In this document: in pieces, positions 9,145 through 16,745 of the stretch
Position numbering within the stretch: position 1 is the stretch's first letter
Layout: each line of letters opens with the position of its first letter
Origin: Streptomyces albipurpureus
GTDB taxonomy: Bacteria > Actinomycetota > Actinomycetes > Streptomycetales > Streptomycetaceae
Assembly (NCBI RefSeq): GCF_023701525.1
Contig: NZ_JAMQAW010000002.1
Coordinates: 23,697 to 87,696 of the forward strand
Reading direction: 5' to 3'
Length of the DNA stretch: 64,000 nucleotides
Notes under the pieces: model-generated
Database searches by the model: none
Told to the model about the DNA's origin: nothing
Seen by the model: only the letters and a program-made list of their open reading frames with translations
Program-made: the position numbers and the translations under genes

Positions 9145-10096
9145 CCGACCCGACCGCGCACCAGGAGCCCAGCAGTCCGGGAGCCGACAGCGAAGGTCGA
9201 CGGCCGGGCACGGCAACTGATGCTGTGGCGCCACCCTGCGGGAACCTCCGCCGAGACGACGGTTACTCGGAGCCCGCTCGGAGTCGGGCCGAGCGGGCTC
9301 CGCGGGATAGGGCGCTGGGGCCGGGGCTCCGTAGGCCCTCCCCTCCCCCATCGGTTCTTGGGAACGCCCATCGGTTCCCTGGCGCGCCTGTCGGCTTCTT
9401 GCGGCGGCGACAGGAGTCAGGTCGGACCAGAACGGGCTGTGCGGGATCCCGTTGGCCAATCCTTCCCCTCTCAAAATCCTCAGCCGCCCCCTCAGGCTCA
9501 GCTGACCGGAAATGGCACTCAGCCCCGGTGGCCCTTTCCAGCCGAGGTGGCGCAACTCGTGATCCTCTCCGTGTGGACAGCCGAGCGACTCGGCCGAGCT
9601 CGACGGCACACCCGAAGGCTCCACCAGCATCCGAGTTCCGGCGCTGACCCAACCGCCGCAGAGGCCGCCATTAGCGGGCAAACCTCAACCTCGCAGCAGC
9701 AGGGCCGCCAGCGCAACGGTTCGCCATCGGCCATGGCCCCGACGGGCGCGTCAGCCCGCCACCACCGCCGATGGGGCGAACTCCGCGCAGGGTCGACGCC
9801 CATCCGCCCTTACCCTCCCCCAAGGCTCCAGGCTGTCGATGCCACCGATCCGGCGCAGAGGGCAGTTGGCCAATTCACTGTCGCTCCACACCTTCTGGCG
9901 ATGGCGAGATCCACTCGCTCGCCATGGAAACCGGGCGGACTCACCCCGGCGATCTCCGCCACCGCTTGAGTCAGCACAACCCCATCAGCGGACAAGGGAT
10001 TGTGAAACAATTCACCAGAACCCTTGGCCAGGCAACCCTATCCATGCTGAGATGCCATCTACTCAACAGCTCAATGGCGTGCTCGGGGAGGGCATA
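9145..10096. other. gene-free stretch
   Basis: About 950 bp. Several long frames exist on both strands but none has a ribosome-binding site, a recognisable domain or the expected codon-position bias; they read as G+C-rich noise. The only clear element is the hairpin at 9268-9302. The right-hand end (about 9960-10096) should contain the promoter of the following gene; composition there is noticeably less G+C-rich. Confidence 0.6.
9268..9302 (+). terminator. hairpin downstream of pucR
   Basis: Perfect 14-bp stem (CGGAGCCCGCTCGG and its complement) with a 7-nt loop, 124 bp past the regulator's stop codon. No U-run follows, as is common for Streptomyces terminators. Confidence 0.65.
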
Positions 10097-11068
10097 GTGG
10101 CGCATACCGCCATGTCTGGTTCCGGAACAACCGCGGGTGAAGACCCCCTCCAGACCGCGGTGTGGCGGCTGCGCTCGCGCGGTTGTTGGACCGACGCGGC
10201 GGCCCTGCTCGCACCACACGCGGGCAACGCGGCGGCGGCCCTGGACCGGGCCGGACTACTGGTCGAGCGCTGCCTGTTCACCGGCGACGGATGGGCCGAC
10301 GCGGAAGACGCACTGCGCACGGCTGAAGCCGTGGCACAGGATGACGAGGAGCGCGGCGGGGCCGCGTGCGAGCGAGGCAGACTGGCCTATGCCGCGACCC
10401 TTCTCAAGGTGCGCGACCGGGCCGATGAGGCCCGCTCCGCCCTGGGGCGGGCGGCTGCCCTCCTCGCCCCCACCTCGCCCCGCAGGCCCCTGCTTGACTT
10501 CCGTCGGGGGTTGGTCGCCGAGCACATCGCGAAGGCGCCCCAGTCGGCGCGGGCCGCCTACCGCCGTGCGCACGACGGAGCGAGCGCGCAGGGCGACTTG
10601 CTCCTGCTCTCCTTCACCTGGCACCAGCAAGCCGGACTCGCCCTGCGCGACGGCGAGTTGGCCGAGGCCCGGCTCGGATTCTCCGAGTCGCTGCGCATCC
10701 GCGTCGAACTGGGCTATCTCATCGGTACGGCCCCGGCACTGGCCGGGCTCGCCGACTGCGAGCCAGAACCGGAAGCCAGCCGGCTACGGGCCGAGGCCCG
10801 CCGACTCTTCCGGCTGCTGGGCGGGGTCCCGATCTGGCTGGCCAGCGGACTGACCGCCTCCGTGGCACCGCAGACGCTGCCAGCGCCGTCGAGCGGCGCC
10901 GCGGGGCCCGCGGCTCTTCCGGCCGCGTCGAAGACCGCGGCCCGCCAGCAGGGAACGCATCAAGCCGCGGCCCGGAAGACCGGAAAGCCAAAGGCCACCA
11001 CGGAGAAGGCCAGTGCTCCCCAGTCCGCGGCGGCAAAGCCTCCCAGCCAGCCGGAGCCGGCCGCGTGA
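10097..11068 (+). CDS. TPR-like helical repeat protein, unknown role
   Basis: 323 residues from the GTG that follows GGGGAGGG by six bases. Residues ~15-250 are strongly helical and Ala/Arg/Leu-rich with spaced patterns (ALDRAGLLVERCLF, AEDALRTAEAVAQD, ARSALGRAAALLA, AEARLGFSESLRIRVELG) suggestive of degenerate tetratricopeptide-type repeats. The last ~75 residues are low-complexity Ala/Pro/Lys/Gln and probably disordered (KTAARQQGTHQAAARKTGK). No signal peptide or membrane segment. Such proteins usually act as cytoplasmic scaffolds or regulators; nothing in the neighbourhood defines a partner. Function not recognised. Confidence 0.7.
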   Translation: MAHTAMSGSGTTAGEDPLQTAVWRLRSRGCWTDAAALLAPHAGNAAAALDRAGLLVERCLFTGDGWADAEDALRTAEAVAQDDEERGGAACERGRLAYAATLLKVRDRADEARSALGRAAALLAPTSPRRPLLDFRRGLVAEHIAKAPQSARAAYRRAHDGASAQGDLLLLSFTWHQQAGLALRDGELAEARLGFSESLRIRVELGYLIGTAPALAGLADCEPEPEASRLRAEARRLFRLLGGVPIWLASGLTASVAPQTLPAPSSGAAGPAALPAASKTAARQQGTHQAAARKTGKPKATTEKASAPQSAAAKPPSQPEPAA

Positions 11069-11653
11069 GGGCAACCGGGGAGCGCTGAAGGGCGCGCGCC
11101 CCGACACGGCGGTGGCGGGCCGAGCTCGCCCTTTCCCGAGCCCGTCGAGAGACTGTGGACGGACGACCCCATCGGGTCTGCCCCAAGGGGTCAGACCCCA
11201 AGGGTCGGTCACACCGGGCCGTGGTGAAGCGATGGGTGGTGAAACGGCGTGCAGGGGCGAGGAGTTCGGCCTTGAGCCCGGTCTCCTCCACCGTGCCGGC
11301 CTCCGGTCTCCCATCGGCATCCGCCGCCGGGCCCTCCCCGCCCCTGGCGATCCGCCCCCTCGGCGCGGATCAACGCGGAGGGTCGGATCGCGGCAGCCCC
11401 TCCCGTGCAACACACCGAGGGCAACTCATCCCCGTGCGGTGACCTTTCGGCGACACCCGCTTCGCTCTGGTGTCGGCAGCTCCCCAAGGTGGGCCTCACC
11501 CCTGATCAGCGCGGTGCCGGATGGCGGCAACAGCGGTTGTGGGGCGCGCTTCCTGACCGGGCTCGGGTGTTCTCGCCGCCCGATGAACCAGCGCCGCCGC
11601 GGGTGACCAGGCACCGCCAGTGCCGGTCTCCTGCCCCCGACGCCGTCAGGCGG
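11069..11653. other. gene-free region between convergent genes
   Basis: 585 bp lying 3' of genes on both sides. No supported ORF. Contains the hairpin at 11174-11198; otherwise nothing recognisable. Confidence 0.55.
11174..11198. terminator. hairpin between convergent genes
   Basis: GGGTCTG / CAGACCC outer stem with an inner CCCC / GGGG stem, interrupted by a single unpaired base, loop AA. Located between two 3' ends, so it could stop transcription from either side. Confidence 0.45.
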
Positions 11654-12187
11654 CTACCGGGGGAACGCGGTTGCCAGCAGTTCCCAGGCCCGCTCCCAAT
11701 GGAATGCGCCACCACCGGCGTTCGGCGGCGAGGGCTGCCGGTCATCGATCAACACACCCATGTCCCTGAGCCGTTGCAGGCTCTGGGAGTACGCGGGGTG
11801 GGCCGCCTGGGCCTCGTTGAGATGGGGCAGTACGACGACGGGGACTCCCGAACCGTATGCCTCACACAGAATGCCCAGCGCCAGCGTGTCGGAGATCCCG
11901 GCCGCCCACTTGTTGATCGTGTTGAAGGTCGCCGGCGCCACGACGATGGCGTCCGCGGGCGGTAGCGGACGCGGCTCGCCGGGTCGCCGCCAGGCGGACC
12001 GAATCGGATAGCCCGTCTGCGCCTCGATGGCGAGCTGGTCGATGAAGCCGAGCCCCTGCGGTGTGGCGATCACCCCCACCTCCCAGGCGCGCCGCTGTGC
12101 CGCGGTGATCAACTCACCCACATCCCCGGCGTTCCCCGCCGCGCAGACGACGACATAGAGAAAGGGCCTTCCGGGTTGATCAGCCAT
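11654..12187 (-). CDS. flavoprotein (HFCD/PF02441 family)
   Basis: 177 residues. Matches the homo-oligomeric flavin-containing Cys-decarboxylase fold: a strand-turn start (YVVVCAAGNAGDVGELITAA), the phosphate/substrate loop VVAPATFNTINKWAAGISD at ~84-102, and a late hydrophobic strand GVPVVVLPHLNEAQAAHPAY. FMN-binding is expected; the reaction is unknown because this family includes decarboxylases and prenyltransferases. Start ATG follows GAGGGGAG. It is followed after 110 bp upstream by the divergently positioned end of the GntR gene, which runs the same way, so the two could share a transcript. Confidence 0.8.
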   Translation of the reverse strand: MADQPGRPFLYVVVCAAGNAGDVGELITAAQRRAWEVGVIATPQGLGFIDQLAIEAQTGYPIRSAWRRPGEPRPLPPADAIVVAPATFNTINKWAAGISDTLALGILCEAYGSGVPVVVLPHLNEAQAAHPAYSQSLQRLRDMGVLIDDRQPSPPNAGGGAFHWERAWELLATAFPR

Positions 12188-12297
12188 GGGCTACTCCCCT
12201 CGTCAAGGACGGACGTCGTGCGCGATCGGCGGCATGACCGAACAGAGCGCTAGTGAAGCAGCGATGAGCGGGAACCCAGGGTGAAGAAGCCCTCCCG

Positions 12298-13326
12298 TCA
12301 GCTTTTCGAGCCGGTGAAGTGCTCGCGCACCAGGGTGCGTACGACCGACAGATCCTGGGCCGCCAGGGCCTCCAGCAGCGCCATGTGATCCGCGGCATCG
12401 GCGACCAGCTCGGCGCGGCGAGTCCTGGGAGCACCGGTGAGGGGCCACTGGGAACGGCGGTGGAGGTCTTCGGCGACACTCACCAGCTGGTCGTTGCCGG
12501 AAAGCGAGAGCAGCGCCCGGTGGAAGGCTCGATCCGACTCGGCGTAGCGTGCGCGGTCCCCGACGGCTGCGGCCGCCGCGGTGGCCTCAGCCAGTGGGCG
12601 CAGCTCCGCCCAGTGGGCGGTGGGGATGGTGCGAGCCAGCTGAAGCATGACCGGGACCTCGATCAGGGCGCGTACCTCGGCGAGTTCGGCCAGTTCGCGG
12701 GGGGTGCGGACGGTGATGCGAAACCCTCGGTTGGGGACGACCTCAACCGCGCCTTCGCTGGCCAGTCGCTGCATGGCCTCGCGAACAGGGGTGGCGGAGA
12801 CACCGAAGCGCTCAGCGAGCACCGGGGCGGAGTAGACCTCGCCGGGAGTGAGGTCTCCTTCGACCAGGGCCGTGCGTAGGGCTTGGAGTATCTGGCCGCG
12901 GACCGAGTGGCGCTGGACGGTTCGCGGCCCCATCTCCAGCGGCGTTCGCGCGGCAGGCACCAGAAGGCCGGCAAGCCCGTCCGGATGTGTGTCGTCCGGG
13001 CCCGTCGGGCCGCGGCGCGTGGGCTGTCCGTCAGTATCGAAGGGGCGGTGGCCGCCCTGGGGGGCCCGGGGGGACGTCTGGTACGAGTGCCGGGCAACGG
13101 CGGCCTGCCGGACGGGCTGGTCGGCGCCCGGCGCGGCACCGTCACGGGGTGATGGCTCGCCGTGGGTGTGCTCCCCGCGGGCACGCTCCGAAACGGACCG
13201 AGCCGACTGTTCCGCCGTGGCGTCGCGGGATTCGTCCGTGCCGGCCGCGAAGGCGCGTGGCGCCGACTCCTCCGCCCCCGTGGAGGGCCGCGGCCGGGCG
13301 GTCGCGCATGCTGGGGCCTGCTCCAC
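12298..13326 (-). CDS. GntR-family (FadR-type) transcriptional regulator with long disordered N-terminus
   Basis: 342 residues from a GTG preceded by GGAGGAGGACCCGA, a strong Shine-Dalgarno at correct spacing. That start gives a ~130-residue N-terminal tail rich in Ser, Arg, Pro and Gly with no predicted fold. The winged-helix GntR domain follows (~150-215: RGQILQALRTALVEGDLTPG and FGVSATPVREAMQRLASEGA), then an FCD ligand domain (residues ~220-335; AESDRAFHRALLSLSGND, AADHMALLEALAAQD). FCD regulators sense small organic acids. A start at MGPRTVQRH just before the DNA-binding domain would give a normal-length protein, but no ribosome-binding site is seen there. Target genes are unclear; the divergent neighbour is an iron reductase. 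Confidence 0.85.
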   Translation of the reverse strand: MEQAPACATARPRPSTGAEESAPRAFAAGTDESRDATAEQSARSVSERARGEHTHGEPSPRDGAAPGADQPVRQAAVARHSYQTSPRAPQGGHRPFDTDGQPTRRGPTGPDDTHPDGLAGLLVPAARTPLEMGPRTVQRHSVRGQILQALRTALVEGDLTPGEVYSAPVLAERFGVSATPVREAMQRLASEGAVEVVPNRGFRITVRTPRELAELAEVRALIEVPVMLQLARTIPTAHWAELRPLAEATAAAAAVGDRARYAESDRAFHRALLSLSGNDQLVSVAEDLHRRSQWPLTGAPRTRRAELVADAADHMALLEALAAQDLSVVRTLVREHFTGSKS

Positions 13327-13429
13327 TCGGGTCCTCCTCCAGCTGGCTTCGGAGCCCGACTGGCGTCTCTCGGGCCCTGAGTGCACGATAGGCGGACTGG
13401 ACTCCAGTTCAAACATCGATCACGTCGGG

Positions 13430-13448
13430 TAAGGTAAGGCTAACCTGC
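13430..13448. promoter_or_regulatory. iron box (DmdR/IdeR-type operator)
   Basis: TAAGGTAAGGCTAACCTGC matches 15 of 19 positions of the actinobacterial iron-box palindrome TTAGGTTAGGCTAACCTAA, with the central AGG-x-x-AGGCTAACCT core conserved. It lies about 30-50 bp before the fhuF-like start, where a repressor loaded with Fe2+ would block transcription. Repression under iron-replete conditions is inferred from the known action of DmdR1/IdeR. Confidence 0.8.
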
Positions 13449-13476
13449 TAACGATCGCGATTCGGTGGTCCCCGGC

Positions 13477-14322
13477 ATGACCTTTCCGGCCCTGGTGCCC
13501 TCGCTGGCCTCACCTTTCGAAGACACCTATGCGCGTCTGGGCGAGGTCTATCCCACCCTGCGGATACGGGAACTGAAGCCGGGCGAGCAGACCCCCTCGG
13601 GCGGCGGCTGGGTCAGTGCTCATGAACTGGCAGGCGGCGGGGCCGCGCTCGACGCCTTTCTCGCTTGGGACAGCGCCCAGGTGCTGCGTGACTACGGCGA
13701 GGAAGCACGTCCCGATGTGATCGCCAGCTTCGGGCTGCACCGCTACGCCTGGCCCGCCTGCCTGCTCTTCACGGTCCCCTGGTTCCTTCGGCGGCGCGTT
13801 CCCCGGGTGCCCATCGAGAACGTCTGCCTCCAGCGGACGCTGGGGCAGATGACCGTTCGGGTGACGGAGTTCGCCTGTCTGCCGGGAGATCCCGCGGCCC
13901 GGCTGCCAGGGGCCCGGGTGGTATCGGACGAGGAGGCGCTGCGGGCCGAGTTGAGGGCCGCCGTCGCCGAGCACATCGAGCCGCTGCTGGAAGGCTTCGG
14001 CCCCCGGATGCGCCGGGGCAAGCGGGCGCTCTGGGGCATGGCGACCGACGAAGTCGTCGAAGGGCTCTGGTACATCGGGAACCGGCTGGGCGAGGAGCAG
14101 CGCGCCATGGACGAGTTGGCGCTTCTGCTGCCGGGCACCTCCAAGCCCTATGTGGGGTCCCCGGGCTTTCGGCTGCTGACCGGCCCCGCGGGGGAGCAAC
14201 TCCCCACCAGGGACCGCGCGAGTTGCTGTCTCTTCTATACTCTGCGACCTGACGACACCTGTGTCACCTGCCCGCGTACCTGTGACACGGCTCGGATCGC
14301 AAGGCTGCTTCCAGGCGACTGA
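13477..14322 (+). CDS. FhuF-family siderophore-iron reductase
   Basis: 281 residues. The C-terminus carries the [2Fe-2S] ligand pattern of FhuF proteins, CC followed by ten residues and C-x2-C (SCCLFYTLRPDDTCVTCP). FhuF reduces ferric iron bound to hydroxamate siderophores in the cytoplasm to release Fe2+. The upstream region of the protein (AYARLGEV..., LHRYAWPACLLFTVPWFLRR) matches the poorly conserved N-terminal FhuF region. The ATG has GGTGG upstream; a GTG at 13465 is the alternative start. The iron box directly upstream supports the assignment. No siderophore synthesis or ABC uptake genes are adjacent, so it probably serves siderophores handled elsewhere. Confidence 0.88.
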   Translation: MTFPALVPSLASPFEDTYARLGEVYPTLRIRELKPGEQTPSGGGWVSAHELAGGGAALDAFLAWDSAQVLRDYGEEARPDVIASFGLHRYAWPACLLFTVPWFLRRRVPRVPIENVCLQRTLGQMTVRVTEFACLPGDPAARLPGARVVSDEEALRAELRAAVAEHIEPLLEGFGPRMRRGKRALWGMATDEVVEGLWYIGNRLGEEQRAMDELALLLPGTSKPYVGSPGFRLLTGPAGEQLPTRDRASCCLFYTLRPDDTCVTCPRTCDTARIARLLPGD

Positions 14323-14566
14323 TCACACGTCAGTCACGGTGCTCCGTAGTCGTCACACTATGGATGTCACGCCCCCCTTCCGGGTGATATAAATCGTACG
14401 CACCTCACTCTGACCGCGCGTCAGTTCGAGCAAAACGCACCTATCCGTATGCCGTATGGCCCCATTGGCGTTCTCTTGCCACGAAACCCCCTGGGATCGC
14501 CAGGACTTCGGTCACTATGGCGGCCGAAACGCCCTACCGCGATGCAGATGCAAGGGACACCAACAC

Positions 14567-15643
14567 ATGAGAGACATATCGCTTACCTGGCTGCTTCCCG
14601 GCGGCGTGATGGTCGTGGGAGTCCTGGTGGCGGTCGCAGTGCTCGCACGCGGCAAGAAAGCCGCCGCCAAGCCCCAGGTGGAAGACTCCTGGGAGCGCAG
14701 TGAGGAGCGCCGAAGGCGCAAGGAAGCCATATACGGCACTGCTTCCTACGTACTCCTCTTCTGCTGCGCGGCGGTTGCCGCAGCACTCTCCTTCCACGGC
14801 CTGGTCGGCTTCGGCCGACAGAATCTGAACCTCACCGGTGGCTGGGAGTACCTGGTCCCCTTCGGTCTCGACGGCGCGGCGATGTTCTGCTCCGTGCTCG
14901 CCGTCCGTGAGGCCAGCCACGGTGACGCCGCCCTCGGCTCCCGACTTCTCGTGTGGACGTTCGCGGGTGCGGCAGCCTGGTTCAACTGGGTTCACGCACC
15001 GCGCGGCCTGGGCCACGACGGTGCGCCCCAGTTCTTCGCCGGAATGTCACTGTCGGCGGCCGTCCTCTTCGACCGCGCGCTGAAGCAGACCCGTCGAGCC
15101 GCACTGCGTGAGCAGGGCCTGGTGCCCCGTCCGCTGCCGCAGATCCGTGTCGTCCGCTGGCTGCGCGCTCCGCGCGAGACCTTCAACGCCTGGTCGCTGA
15201 TGCTTCTTGAGGGTGTCCGCACCCTCGATGAGGCGGTCGAGGAAGTCCGCGAGGACCGTCAGGCGAAGAAGGAGAGCCGTACCCGCAGCCGGGACCAGCA
15301 GAAGCTGGACCGAGCGCGGATAAAGGCTCTCAACCGGCAGCACCGCGCCTGGGGCCGGGGCCGCGTCCTTCAGGACCCGGACCTGCCGGCCCTCAACTCC
15401 GGTGCTTCGGGCGGATCGGCGCAAGCGCTGACCGGAGCGCCGGATTCGAAACCCGTCGCGGAGCCTGCCATAGGATCTGGACAGCTGCCTCTTCGTTCTC
15501 GGCACTCTCTCCAGTCCGCCAGTTCGACCCTCGGGTCTGAGCCCATCAGGGTTGACCTCACCGCTGAGGATGACACCCAGACACTCCCTCGTCTGGACTC
15601 CTTGGAGCGCAAACTCAAGGATCTGGAGCAGCAGTTCGGCTAG
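14567..15643 (+). CDS. DUF2637 membrane protein (SpdB-like)
   Basis: 358 residues. Four hydrophobic segments at ~5-27, ~57-80, ~92-115 and ~125-142 (TWLLPGGVMVVGVLVAVAVL, TASYVLLFCCAAVAAALSF, FGLDGAAMFCSVLAV, LLVWTFAGAAAWFNWVHAP) form the DUF2637 core. A long charged cytoplasmic tail follows (~175-260, EEVREDRQAKKESRTRS...) and the last 25 residues form a heptad-like coiled coil (LDSLERKLKDLEQQF). DUF2637 proteins occur on Streptomyces plasmids next to transfer genes and in chromosomal regulatory clusters. The start follows AAGGGA. The convergent neighbour is a serine-kinase-like ATPase, an association seen in regulatory DUF2637 loci. Precise role unknown. Confidence 0.83.
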   Translation: MRDISLTWLLPGGVMVVGVLVAVAVLARGKKAAAKPQVEDSWERSEERRRRKEAIYGTASYVLLFCCAAVAAALSFHGLVGFGRQNLNLTGGWEYLVPFGLDGAAMFCSVLAVREASHGDAALGSRLLVWTFAGAAAWFNWVHAPRGLGHDGAPQFFAGMSLSAAVLFDRALKQTRRAALREQGLVPRPLPQIRVVRWLRAPRETFNAWSLMLLEGVRTLDEAVEEVREDRQAKKESRTRSRDQQKLDRARIKALNRQHRAWGRGRVLQDPDLPALNSGASGGSAQALTGAPDSKPVAEPAIGSGQLPLRSRHSLQSASSTLGSEPIRVDLTAEDDTQTLPRLDSLERKLKDLEQQFG

Positions 15644-15683
15644 CTGAACGCCGAGCGGCACCACCCGTCCGAAGGCAGCACCG

Positions 15684-15716
15684 AAGGCCGGTCTGAGACT
15701 ACTCAGGCCGGCCTTT
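15684..15716. terminator. bidirectional hairpin between convergent genes
   Basis: A 14-bp stem (AAGGCCGGTCTGAG / CTCAGGCCGGCCTT, one G-U pair) with a 4-nt loop, followed by TTTG on the plus strand. It overlaps the last codons of the leftward ATPase gene. Confidence 0.8.
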
Positions 15717-16418
15717 GCGTAGTTCGAACCAGATGACCTTGCCCGCGCTCTGCGTCCGCACGCCCCACGAGTCAGCGAGCTCCCGAACCAGCAACAGCCC
15801 TCTACCATGCGGGGAGAGGTCTTCGATCGCCGGCACCGACGCGAAGGTTTCGCTGCCACGGGGGAAGTAGGGGCTGGACCCGGGCGACGGCTGGTCGGGG
15901 AGCGGCAACCCGGCCATGAAGTCCCTTACCTCCACGCGCAGGGTCGCGGAGAGAACCGTGACCGTGACGACGGCGCCGTGATCCGTGTGGATCAGCGCGT
16001 TGGTCACCAGCTCGCTGGCCAGTAGTTCTGCCGAGCCCACCGTGTCGGCCCTGTCGTTCTCCAGGGCTTCGGCACCGCCACCGGCGCCGGGTCCGCCGAG
16101 GCCCTGACCTGGCCCGTGGTGCGCTTGGCCCTCGTCCCACTCCCGCAGCAACTCGCGGATGAACCGGCGTACTTCAGGGACTGCCCTGAGTTCGGTGCAT
16201 CCCAGCCTCCGACGGAGGAACCCATCTCGCTGTGCCGCATGTGTCGGCCCTGGCGGGGGTGACTCCCCTATCCGCCGCGGTGGTCGGTCCAGCTGCGGTA
16301 TGGGTGGCTGGTGCGGTGTCTGTTGCCCCACTGGCGGGGTGTCGGGTGGCTGTGGTGGCGGTGTCGCCACCTCGGATGGCCTGACCCGGTCCGTTGGTGC
16401 TCGGTTTCCTCCGTACAT
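15699..16418 (-). CDS. RsbW/SpoIIAB-like ATP-binding regulatory protein
   Basis: 239 residues from the ATG preceded by GGGGGG; an upstream ATG at 16538 would add 40 Gly/Arg-rich residues. The first ~75 residues are Pro/Thr-rich and probably disordered. The HATPase_c_2 domain (~85-235) has the N-box SELVTNALIHTDHG, a central strand LRVEVRDF and the glycine loop SPHGRGLLLVRELADSWG. Such proteins bind or phosphorylate anti-sigma-factor antagonists; in Streptomyces large numbers regulate development. The fold lacks a dimerisation histidine domain, so it is not a sensor kinase. Partner unknown. Confidence 0.83.
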   Translation of the reverse strand: MYGGNRAPTDRVRPSEVATPPPQPPDTPPVGQQTPHQPPIPQLDRPPRRIGESPPPGPTHAAQRDGFLRRRLGCTELRAVPEVRRFIRELLREWDEGQAHHGPGQGLGGPGAGGGAEALENDRADTVGSAELLASELVTNALIHTDHGAVVTVTVLSATLRVEVRDFMAGLPLPDQPSPGSSPYFPRGSETFASVPAIEDLSPHGRGLLLVRELADSWGVRTQSAGKVIWFELRKGRPE

Positions 16419-16745
16419 GTGCTGCCCCCCGTGTTCCCCGCGCACTTCGCTCGCCCGACGTTCGAGCTCTCCCTCTCGTCGACCCTGCCCGCTGCCCCGT
16501 TCCGCTCCGGGCCCGGCCCCTCCCTGGCTCCCAGTCATCAACCCCACCCGCACGTCGGACCCATGTCACGACTCCTTGCACCGAACGCTCACACGGAGAG
16601 CATTGCCCTCTGCGGGAGGGCACCACGCATTCCGGACGGGCAACCGCTCGCCGTGAGCGAGGCGCGTCGTACAGCAGACTGATGCTCACTACGCCCTTTG
16701 CGGGAGGGGACCGTTATCCCTCTTCCCGCTATTGGACTCGTCCTT
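16419..16745. other. intergenic region with two related hairpins
   Basis: Lies 3' of the pyruvate oxidase gene and 5' of the ATPase gene, both leftward. It holds two copies of GCCCT(C/T)TGCGGGAGGG, near 16609-16627 and 16692-16710; each forms a 5-6-bp stem. They may terminate the oxidase transcript or be a repeated operator for the ATPase gene. No ORF supported, although an alternative ATPase start would extend coding to 16538. Confidence 0.4.

Noticed and set aside
9001..9681. 226-codon leftward frame in the gap after pucR
   Set aside because: Half of it is antisense to the regulator's conserved end and the rest lacks any recognisable feature.
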